Positions 1 through 6,204 of a stretch of DNA of 38,706 nt are shown here, in pieces. The notes below the pieces were generated by a model. The model had not been told where the DNA came from. It did no database searches and saw nothing but the letters and a program-made list of their open reading frames with translations. The DNA comes from JAEEJA01 sp036343175. GTDB lineage: Bacteria > Bacillota > Clostridia > Lachnospirales > Lachnospiraceae. The position numbers and the translations under genes were made by a program. Numbering within the stretch: the stretch's first letter is position 1; each line of letters opens with the position of its first letter. Where the stretch lies: the NCBI GenBank assembly GCA_036343175.1, contig JAZASR010000021.1, positions 1-38,706 of the forward strand. The letters run 5' to 3'.

Positions 1-81
1 GAACGTCGAGACTGTAATTCTCTTGTCCCAACAAAAAACCGGATGATAGGATATAACGGTACCTGACCCCAGACTTAATGT

Positions 82-894
82 TTACTTTCTCAGCGAATAT
101 TTTGTTCCTCTCCCCATACCGATTTTCTCAACAGTTTGATTGTCTATCAGTCTGTTAAGTATGCGAATGACCTTAGTTCTTTCCATGCCGGTGGCGTTCT
201 CTATTTCTCCTCTGGTCATTATATTATTGGGAGCTAATAGAGCCTCAATATTCTTTTCCTGTGCATCAAGGTTGATAACTGCATTTATAGTCGGCAATAC
301 CAGGGTGATTGAATTGTCATATACCTCAAATTCAGGTTTTACTGTCATATCCTTATAGCATTTATTTATTCTTCTTATTCCGGTACCGAATCTTTCAATG
401 ATCCCAAGTCTTGCAAATACACAGGCAATAATTGGATTTCTAAGAACTGATACGCGGCCTCTCAAAAATTGTTCTTCTGAGAGATTCGATGGAAGTCCTC
501 CAGGTGAGGTGATCTCAATTCTGTCTTTGAACATACCTATCTGAATATACTGGGAAACATCCCATGTACGATGAACAAGAGAATTAGCAAGCGCTTCACG
601 ATAAGCCTTCTCTGGTATGATCTCAATTTGTTCACGCCTTGCGCCTAAGATCTGCTCCTTCCTGTAATAACGAAGAAAAACATTAATTGCTTCATCGTAT
701 GCAGCCAGTATAGATATATTTTCAAGAACTACTCTCTCGGAAATCTCATCAATATTGTCACCAAAGCGGATAATATCAAAAATCTTACAATGATTTCTAT
801 CCGAGAGAAGTGTGGCTGCATTATTCATAACCCCCATCCCATCACATAATTCAAGTGTTTTTAAAGTATCCTCATCGAATTCATTGATCTTCAA
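82..894 (-). CDS. N-terminally truncated RecG-like / AlbA_2-type ATP-binding regulator
   Basis: The 270-residue product matches the C-terminal two thirds of the widespread 'putative transcriptional regulator, RecG-like' family. A GHKL-like ATPase domain spans about residues 25-200, with family motifs such as EALANSLVHR, DRIEITSPGGLP and RFGTGIRRI. A winged-helix domain (about 215-268, GEIENATGMERTKVIRIL) follows. Family members normally have an AlbA_2 (Schlafen-like) domain of about 150 residues in front, and this is missing. The only usable start is TTG at 892-894, without a clear ribosome site, and the frame is closed by a stop a short way upstream. The upstream bases are taken by an unrelated gene remnant on the other strand. 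I infer a truncated, probably non-functional gene. The family is often involved in gene regulation or phage defence, but no specific target can be read here. Confidence 0.6.
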   Translation of the reverse strand: MKINEFDEDTLKTLELCDGMGVMNNAATLLSDRNHCKIFDIIRFGDNIDEISERVVLENISILAAYDEAINVFLRYYRKEQILGARREQIEIIPEKAYREALANSLVHRTWDVSQYIQIGMFKDRIEITSPGGLPSNLSEEQFLRGRVSVLRNPIIACVFARLGIIERFGTGIRRINKCYKDMTVKPEFEVYDNSITLVLPTINAVINLDAQEKNIEALLAPNNIMTRGEIENATGMERTKVIRILNRLIDNQTVEKIGMGRGTKYSLRK

Positions 895-901
895 TAGATA
901 G

Positions 902-1066
902 GGCCAGGCTTCTCCAGTCCCGTATGTTTACATTATTGCTCTTTGGAAAACAGATTCACATTACGACTCCTTGGTTGACTGGCATTACGAAGTTGGTGCA
1001 ATAGCCTGTGACAGACATGGAAATTGGATAGGTATATTTGTTAAGCTTCATCAATATATAGAGTAA
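902..1066 (+). pseudogene. orphan C-terminal gene remnant
   Basis: A frame without a start codon is open from 902 to the TAA at 1064-1066. It has protein-like composition (for example DSHYDSLVDWHYEVGAIA and HGNWIGIFVKLHQYIE). The frame is closed by TAG at 899-901. It looks like the last 54 codons of a gene whose body is gone, abutting the truncated RecG-like gene on the other strand. I do not recognise the family. Confidence 0.3.
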
Positions 1067-1155
1067 AACGGAAATATAATGCTATTATATCCGGCTAATC
1101 AGCGATATGATTATAATGCAAATAGAAACAGCTATCAAGAGGAGCGGGGAATTTG

Positions 1156-1485
1156 ATGAAATCTTACTTTGTATATGGTGAGACGGAAACTGAATATCTG
1201 AAGGCAAAGGATAAACATCTGGGCAGTGGCAGGAGTTGCGGTGCCGAAGTTGACCGATCCTTAGCCGAAGAAAAGAGATGCGAAATGACGAGAGAAGAGA
1301 TGGTGAAAATCTGCCAGGCAAGAGACAAAAGTTATAATGGAAAATTTTACCTGGCGGTCAAAAGCACGAAGATCGTTTGTAATCCGGGATGCTCTTCAAG
1401 AATTCCGCTTGAGAAGAATATGGTTTTCTTCGATACGCTGGAGGAGGCGCTGGAAGCGGGATACAGACCGTGCAAAAGATGTTAG
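1156..1485 (+). pseudogene. alkA-ada head fusion: remnant of an alkylation-repair locus
   Basis: Two gene heads are joined in one frame. Residues 1-23 (start ATG 1156, GAGGAG at 1138-1143) resemble the N-terminus of a DNA-3-methyladenine glycosylase II (AlkA) (FVYGETETEYLKAKDKHLG). Then, from the ATG at 1285, comes a clear Ada metal-binding domain: MTREEMVKICQARDKSYNG, a C-N-P-G-C pair and a final P-C-K-R-C pair, giving the four zinc-ligand cysteines of Ada. The frame stops directly after the last cysteine (TAG 1483-1485), whereas real Ada proteins continue into an AraC-type helix-turn-helix and further catalytic domains. Whether the small zinc domain is made is unknown. I infer a collapsed adaptive-response locus; the AlkA assignment is weaker than the Ada one. 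Confidence 0.55.
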
Positions 1486-1649
1486 GCCGTAATGAGATCT
1501 CCATTATCGTTCCCTGTCACAGGGTCGTGGGGACAAACGGAAGCCTGACGGGGTATGCCGGAGGAATCGATAAAAAGATCTGGCTTCTTAAGCATGAAGG
1601 CGTTGCCATGGACGGCCTCTTCCGGCCGAAGTATAGTACTGCGCCGTGA
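1479..1649 (+). pseudogene. C-terminal remnant of O6-methylguanine-DNA methyltransferase (ogt)
   Basis: In the +1 frame relative to the Ada remnant, the sequence encodes MLGRNEISIIVPCHRVVG and then NGSLTGYAGGIDKKIWLL, ending at TGA 1647-1649. PCHRV is the active-site motif of methylated-DNA-protein-cysteine methyltransferases, in which the cysteine accepts the alkyl group. The fragment keeps the active site and C-terminus but lacks the roughly 100 residues before it. The junction with ada lies within about 1473-1490. A stand-alone fragment of this size is not expected to fold or work, so I call it a pseudogene. Confidence 0.7.
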
Positions 1650-1782
1650 GGTTTACGGGGCGAGTAAGTGGGTAGGTCTGGTTGATCAGTTACTATAAAC
1701 AAATTAAGCAAAAATAAATCCTAGTAAACATATAAACAAACTATCAAAAGAAGCGTATAATTGCGTCATTACAATAAAAACA

Positions 1783-1816
1783 AGTATTATAAAGATAAAA
1801 GTATTATAAAGATAAA
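1783..1816 (+). repeat. 17-nt tandem duplication before the amidotransferase gene
   Basis: Two identical 17-nt copies (AGTATTATAAAGATAAA) lie at 1783-1799 and 1800-1816, directly before the AAAGGAGC ribosome site of the gene starting at 1828. One of many small tandem duplications at gene borders in this window. Confidence 0.8.
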
Positions 1817-1827
1817 AGGAGCAGTTT

Positions 1828-2238
1828 ATGTGCGAATTATTTGCTTTCAGCGGCAGACATAAAGAAAATATAACACCATATCTCATAAAGTTTTTCAGTC
1901 ACAGCGATCGTAATCCGCATGGCTGGGGAATTGCAGACCTGCACGGCCCTGTAGGGATCGAGAAGGAACCGAAGAAGGCAGATGATTCGAGATTTCTTCC
2001 TCACATCATAAAGGAACTTCTTCCGACAGATCTTCTGATGGCGCACATCAGGCTCGCTACCGTCGGCGCCATGAGCTATGACAACTGCCATCCCTTTGAG
2101 CTCTCAGACATATCGGGGCGGAACTGGACATTCATGCACAATGGCACTATTTTCCACAGCGACGCATTGGGGAAATTCCAGAGAGAGCAGAAGGGCACGA
2201 CGGACAGTGAGAGGATCTTTATATTCATTCAAATATGA
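1828..2238 (+). pseudogene. class II glutamine amidotransferase, N-terminal part
   Basis: Strong start (AAAGGAGC, ATG 1828) giving M-C-E-L-F, where Cys2 is the N-terminal nucleophile of class II (Ntn-type) glutamine amidotransferases. Family motifs follow: SHSDRNPHGWGIA, LLMAHIRLATVG and FMHNGTIF. The conserved G-T-T-D-S-E-R motif (around residue 125) is followed by only six codons and a stop at 2236-2238. In intact homologues this point is followed by roughly 100 more residues before the motif found at the start of the next frame (YIHSNMKGTLYYR). The gene therefore appears to have lost a central segment with a frame change near 2216-2225. Known role of the family: hydrolysing glutamine to supply ammonia. 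The partner enzyme of this subfamily is uncertain. Confidence 0.65.
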
Positions 2239-2510
2239 AGGGAACGCTTTATTACAGGCCTCTTGGCAGCGGCACACTTTTTGCGACTGTCCCTCTCGAC
2301 AATGAAGAATGGACTTTACTTGATCAGAGGAGGCTCATGGTATTTTCAAATGGCGAGTGCGTATACAGGGGCGAAAAGCACGATGGAAAATATGAGACAA
2401 CAGATCCAAAAAGGCTGCCCTGGTACGTTCCTAAAGAGGATGGAGCAGAGCATATAGATGATAAGCTTGAGGCCGCGATTTTCTCTGGGACAGATCCGCA
2501 CATGGAATAA
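2235..2510 (+). pseudogene. class II glutamine amidotransferase, C-terminal part
   Basis: This continues the amidotransferase in another frame. The reading YIHSNMKGTLYYR begins about 2217, just before the nominal ATG at 2235, and runs through TLFATVPLDNEEW and LMVFSNGECVYRG, the usual C-terminal strands of the family. The last roughly 45 residues (to GTDPHME, stop 2508-2510) go beyond the usual end and may belong to a deleted neighbour. There is no separate ribosome site, so this half would be made only by frameshifting. I infer a dead gene tail. Confidence 0.55.
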
Positions 2511-3097
2511 ACCCGCACAACACGGGAATGTATAATGTTGATTTTCATAATATAAAAGAGATCATGAATTACATCAGCTCCATGAGCATTTATTCTATGG
2601 AGCGCGGTGGAAAATATATTAATTTTACGCCTGTTCCGATCCGAGATTATTTTTCAAAGGATGTGATCACAGGAGAATTTTTTGACGGGGAGGGCTACCA
2701 GAAGATCCTGTTCGTTCCTCAGCTTGAAGATCTTCAGTTCGTGAGGACATTCAAGCTCGATGACCTTACATTTCGTGGTACTGTCGAGTTTCGAAGTGTC
2801 TGCACCCAGCCTGTGAAGGATGTAATGGCAAATGCGGCATTTCATGCCGGGCTTATGGTCGAACGGGAAGAATTGAAGACGCTTATAGATGAAGCAGAAG
2901 AAATATATGGCAAGGGATATACGCCTTCTGAGATGCGGGCCGATCTGAACTATGAAATATGGCCGACATACCTTGAGAAAAAGCACGTGTCTGAATTCCT
3001 CATCAAGGCTCTTGATCTAGCGAAGAAGGGGCTCTCAAAACGGAGAATGAGAATGAGTTTTCAAAAGACTCTCAGGAAAATGCTGTCTGGAATATGA
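2511..3097 (+). pseudogene. C-terminal part of a glutamate-cysteine ligase-like enzyme
   Basis: The first ATG is at 2528 but the coding-like frame already reads through before it, with no ribosome site. The product carries GGKYINFTPVPIRDYF, then LTFRGTVEFRSVCTQPV and AAFHAGLM, which resemble the C-terminal third of clostridial gamma-glutamylcysteine synthetases (first step of glutathione synthesis). The N-terminal ATP- and glutamate-binding part is absent; upstream is the amidotransferase tail. Near 3028-3045 the frame shifts, and the real C-terminus probably continues in the frame of the next entry. The family call rests on motif memory, so confidence is moderate. That the gene is broken is clearer than its exact identity. 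Confidence 0.45.
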
Positions 3098-3339
3098 AAA
3101 ATTCTGTATTGCCTGATGGAAAAAATGCTATCATAGCATATGGAGGGAAAACACTTTCGGTGCGGAAAGCTGCAGGGAAATATCTTTCCGGGATGTCAGA
3201 ATTTTTTAAAGGTGACGCACATGCCCTTGAACTCATTAAATATCAGATGAATAAGCTGGATCCCGGCCGGAGCTATGCGGAATTGATCTCCGGAAAATAT
3301 GCAGGGGATTTCGTGCAGGAGATCCTGGCAGGATCGTGA
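3094..3339 (+). pseudogene. frameshifted tail of the ligase-like gene
   Basis: This frame can be read back without a stop to about 3035 (GALKTENENEFSKDSQE), overlapping the end of the previous frame, so it is best seen as the true C-terminus after a one- or two-base shift in the GGGG/AAAA-rich stretch near 3028-3045. It has no ribosome site of its own at 3094. The content (GGKTLSVRKAAGKYL, LIKYQMNKLDPGRSYAELI) is helical and charged and is not independently recognisable. The stop TGA at 3337-3339 is also the first base triplet of a duplicated segment. Confidence 0.4.
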
Positions 3340-3433
3340 TCAGTGACATCGCCATTAATGATAAGACAGGCGTCATCCCTGAAGATCCCGGCAGAGTTAT
3401 GATCAGTGACTTCGCCGCATTAATGATAAGACA
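3337..3433 (+). repeat. 32-34-nt direct repeat starting at a stop codon
   Basis: Copy 1 (3337-3368) and copy 2 (3400-3433) share TGATCAGTGAC, then TTCGCC or ATCGCC, then ATTAATGATAAGACA, with a 31-nt spacer. Copy 1 begins exactly at the stop codon of the upstream frame. Confidence 0.75.
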
Positions 3434-3453
3434 TAAGAACAGGAGGAGCTATC

Positions 3454-3900
3454 TTGGAAAAAACATATGATTTTTATGGATGGGAGAAGGCTGACTGTGC
3501 CCCGCTCGATGAAAATATAAGAAAGAAAATAAAAGACCCGAGAGAACTTTATGATGTACTAAGGAATTGCTGGACAAAGGATACATGTGCGCCGAGGATG
3601 CAGGATAGATGGAGCACGGAGAATCCAACACTGGGTCAGTGCTCCATAACAGCATTTCTTGTTCAGGATATTTTCGGGGGAAAGGTCTTTGGCATTCTTC
3701 GTCCGGGCGGGAATTACCACTGCTACAATGATGTGAATGGAAGAGTTTTTGATCTCACGAGTGAGCAGTTCGGCGGACTGGAAAAGTCGTTTTCATATGA
3801 AGATGATCCTGAGCAGTTTCGTGAAGTCCACTTCAAAAAGGAAGAAAAATATCAGAGGTACCTTGTATTGAAGAACAAAGTGTATGGTTACTTAAAGTAA
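3454..3900 (+). CDS. YunG-like family protein
   Basis: A 148-residue protein starting at TTG 3454 behind a very good AGGAGGAG site at about 3440. The sequence (YDVLRNCWTKDTCAPRM, NPTLGQCSITAFLVQDIFGG, HCYNDVNGRVFDLTSEQFG, REVHFKKEEKYQRY) matches the small YunG-like family found in Firmicutes and some other bacteria. The conserved cysteine, histidine and aspartate arrangement (GQC...HCYN...FDLTSEQF) resembles a transglutaminase or cysteine-protease-like fold. That is only a suggestion, as the function is unknown. It is complete in length, soluble, with no signal peptide. It is the first intact gene after the decayed zone. Confidence 0.65.
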   Translation: MEKTYDFYGWEKADCAPLDENIRKKIKDPRELYDVLRNCWTKDTCAPRMQDRWSTENPTLGQCSITAFLVQDIFGGKVFGILRPGGNYHCYNDVNGRVFDLTSEQFGGLEKSFSYEDDPEQFREVHFKKEEKYQRYLVLKNKVYGYLK

Positions 3901-3981
3901 ATACTAAAGGAAAAGGCGGGGATGAATAAATAAAAGCAGTACTTATGTGTGAATAAAAACAGCTAATATATTATTCGGTCC

Positions 3982-4010
3982 TTGAGTTTTTGTGTTATTT
4001 AAGCTATTAT
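3982..4010 (+). promoter_or_regulatory. sigma-70-type promoter of the hipB-hipA pair
   Basis: -35 TTGAGT at 3982-3987, a 17-nt spacer and -10 TATTAT at 4005-4010. The predicted start of transcription (about 4016-4018) falls on or next to the ATG at 4018, so the antitoxin message may be leaderless. No Shine-Dalgarno sequence is present. Confidence 0.6.
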
Positions 4011-4017
4011 ATTGTCT

Positions 4018-4302
4018 ATGAATAATTTATATCTTCTTACTGAATCACCAAAAGAAATCGAGAGAACTATTGCCGGAAACGTCCGGGCAATACGGCGTCG
4101 TCGTAAGATAAGCCAGCAAAAACTGGCAGATCGATCCGGGGTAAGTCTGGGATCAATAAAACGCTTTGAGAGCACAGGAGATATCTCACTCCTTTCTCTC
4201 TGTAAGATCGCTCTGGCACTTGACATTGAAAAAGACCTGCTGAAGCTTTTTTCTGACATTCCACCACGATCTATAGAGGAGGTAATACGTGGACAAAATT
4301 GA
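4018..4302 (+). CDS. hipB: XRE-family helix-turn-helix antitoxin (HipB-like)
   Basis: A Cro/C1-type helix-turn-helix covers about residues 15-75 (IAGNVRAIRRRRKISQQKLADRSGVSLGSIKRFE), the usual layout of HipB. HipB binds operator DNA as a dimer and neutralises the HipA kinase. I chose ATG 4018 because it follows the promoter best; TTG 4012 is the alternative. It overlaps the start of hipA by 14 bp, which implies translational coupling. Autoregulation is the family rule, but I did not find clear palindromic operator boxes in the upstream 110 bp. Confidence 0.75.
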   Translation: MNNLYLLTESPKEIERTIAGNVRAIRRRRKISQQKLADRSGVSLGSIKRFESTGDISLLSLCKIALALDIEKDLLKLFSDIPPRSIEEVIRGQN

Positions 4303-5440
4303 GCATTTAAACATCTGCTATCATGGGATGCTTGTCGGTAAATTGGCTTCTTACGGGCGCTGCAGAACTGCTTTCCAGTATGATACGCAATGGATAAAGA
4401 ATGGCTTCTCTATCAGTCCCCTTTCACTGCCGCTCGAAGACAGAGTTTTCATAGCGGACACCGATCCTTTTGACGGAGTATTTGGAGTCTTCAATGATAG
4501 TCTGCCTGACGGATGGGGTCGCCTTCTCGTGGACCGTATCCTCCTGAAAAATGGAGAAGATCCGGCACGCTATGGCAATCTGAACCGCCTCGCCATAGTG
4601 GGAGACTCTGGCATGGGCGCTTTAACATATGAACCAGATCTGCATTTCCATACAGAAACATCACTGAAGGATCTGGATCGGATCAACGAGGAATGCCAGC
4701 AGGTACTGCAGTCAAAGGATGACAGCATTACAGTATTCCTGGACGACCTTTTCGCTATGGGCGGTTCATCCGGAGGTGTGCGGCCAAAAATATTTACAAA
4801 AGTTGATAGAGATGACTGGATCATCAAATTTCCGTCCGGTTATGATCCTGCTGATATTGGAAAAGAAGAATATGACTATGCCATTTGCGCGAAAAAATGT
4901 GGAATCGAGATTCCCGAAGTAAGGCTCTTTTCATCAAAAAAATGCAGCGGCTACTTTGGAACAAGACGATACGATAGAGTTACCCGTGGAAATGGCTCGG
5001 TTGCAAGAATTCATTGTGTCACAGTGTCTGGCCTTCTGGAAACATCCCATCGTATCCCTAACCTTGATTATGACTCCCTGATGAAGCTCGTCTACACCCT
5101 GACCAGGGATCCGCAGGAACTGACTCAGATGTACAAACGCATGTGCTTCAACGTCTTCGCTCATAATCGGGACGATCACTCTAAAAATTTTTCGCTTCTT
5201 TACGATGATACACGAAGAGTCTGGCGATTAACACCAGCTTACGATATGACCTACAGCTGTTCACTTGGCGGGGAACATGCGACCATGGTGCACGGGAATG
5301 GATCTGATCCGGGCATGGACGACCTTCTTGCTGTAGCAGAAGAAGCTGGTATAAATAAAAAGAAAGCAAAGGAAATTGCTGAAGAAATTCATGAAAATGT
5401 TGAGCAGGATCTTCACAAATATCTTAAGCGAAAGCACTAG
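4289..5440 (+). CDS. hipA: HipA-type serine/threonine kinase toxin
   Basis: Starts at GTG 4289 after AGAGGAGG inside the end of hipB. The 383-residue protein has the HipA N-subdomain (SPLSLPLEDRVF, FNDSLPDGWGRLL), a glycine/serine-rich nucleotide loop at about 157-163 (MGGSSGG, corresponding to the P-loop region where HipA autophosphorylates) and the catalytic loop H292-N300 (HNRDDHSKN), then YDMTYS of the metal-binding aspartate region. E. coli HipA phosphorylates glutamyl-tRNA synthetase and causes persistence. The target of this shorter homologue (383 versus about 440 residues) may differ. All catalytic residues seem intact, so the system is likely active. Together with hipB it forms a type II toxin-antitoxin operon. 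Confidence 0.85.
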   Translation: MDKIEHLNICYHGMLVGKLASYGRCRTAFQYDTQWIKNGFSISPLSLPLEDRVFIADTDPFDGVFGVFNDSLPDGWGRLLVDRILLKNGEDPARYGNLNRLAIVGDSGMGALTYEPDLHFHTETSLKDLDRINEECQQVLQSKDDSITVFLDDLFAMGGSSGGVRPKIFTKVDRDDWIIKFPSGYDPADIGKEEYDYAICAKKCGIEIPEVRLFSSKKCSGYFGTRRYDRVTRGNGSVARIHCVTVSGLLETSHRIPNLDYDSLMKLVYTLTRDPQELTQMYKRMCFNVFAHNRDDHSKNFSLLYDDTRRVWRLTPAYDMTYSCSLGGEHATMVHGNGSDPGMDDLLAVAEEAGINKKKAKEIAEEIHENVEQDLHKYLKRKH

Positions 5441-5501
5441 ATCCTTATAAAAAGACATATAATGGAAAAATAAGTGAAATATTGATCCGGAGGATAGAAT
5501 A

Positions 5502-6074
5502 ATGAATAAGCGCCGTTGTGATTTCGGATATTGGGAAAAAGAAGCAGCCAGATGTGATAAGGTCATGCCTTATCATGATAACCGCTGGTGTAAGCCTGAA
5601 CACAGGGACCAGGAGCTTTTTGCAATGCTTGTCCTGGAGGGCATGCAGGCCGGTGTATCATGGACCCTTATCCTGAAGAAAGAGGAAGCCTTCCGCAAAG
5701 ACTTCGATGGTTTCGACCCGGTTAAGGTTGCAGCATACGATCAGGAAAAAGTCCGTGAACTTTTGACAGATCCCGGCATTATTCGCAACTTTAGGAAGAT
5801 CGAGTCCGCGATAACCAATGCTCAGGCATTCCTGAAAGTGCAGCAGGAGTGGGGCTCATTTGACTCTTATATCTGGCATTTCACAGATGGAAAGGTCATA
5901 GATCACAGAATCAAAAGGGCAGAAGATGTACCGGCCGAGGATGAGCTTTCCCGGGCAGTAAGTAAAGACTTGAAAAAGCGCGGTTTCAAATTCGTGGGAC
6001 CGGTTATCATCTACTCTTATCTGCAGGGGATCGGTGTGGTTAATGATCACTCTGTTTACTGCGATTACAGATAA
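5502..6074 (+). CDS. tag: DNA-3-methyladenine glycosylase I
   Basis: Start ATG 5502 with CCGGAGGAT ribosome site. Full-length (190 residues) Tag: YHDNRW near residue 25, the core LFAMLVLEGMQAGVSW helix-hairpin region, and the C-terminal VNDHSVYC in which H183 and C187 keep the 4-residue spacing of the E. coli Tag zinc ligands (H175, C179). The N-terminal zinc ligands would be a cysteine (C18 or C6) and H25; the spacing is shorter than in E. coli. The enzyme removes 3-methyladenine from alkylated DNA in the cytoplasm. It is notable that Tag is intact here while alkA, ada and ogt a few kb away are in ruins. Confidence 0.9.
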   Translation: MNKRRCDFGYWEKEAARCDKVMPYHDNRWCKPEHRDQELFAMLVLEGMQAGVSWTLILKKEEAFRKDFDGFDPVKVAAYDQEKVRELLTDPGIIRNFRKIESAITNAQAFLKVQQEWGSFDSYIWHFTDGKVIDHRIKRAEDVPAEDELSRAVSKDLKKRGFKFVGPVIIYSYLQGIGVVNDHSVYCDYR

Positions 6075-6104
6075 AAAATGACAGATGAATGCGGTCTCAA
6101 CAGC

Positions 6105-6133
6105 TTTTTTTCCATCCTTTTTTATGCTATAAT
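6105..6133 (+). promoter_or_regulatory. extended -10 promoter for the sensor diguanylate cyclase gene
   Basis: TGCTATAAT with consensus -10 TATAAT at 6128-6133 and the TG of an extended -10. The -35 position holds only a T tract (6105-6110). The leader then contains a mini-frame ATG AAA GGA CTG GAA TGA (6166-6183) and a hairpin (ACTGGAA 6174-6180 with TTCCAGT 6186-6192) before the ATG at 6205. Confidence 0.5.
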
Positions 6134-6204
6134 TTAGATATCCGTAAGTTTAAAAATATTTTTATATGAAAGGACTGGAATGAGTTTCCAGTGAATATAG
6201 TGTT

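Noticed and set aside
2200..2250. Programmed frameshift joining the amidotransferase halves
   Set aside because: No slippery heptamer plus structure, and about 100 conserved residues are missing, so a frameshift alone could not restore the enzyme.
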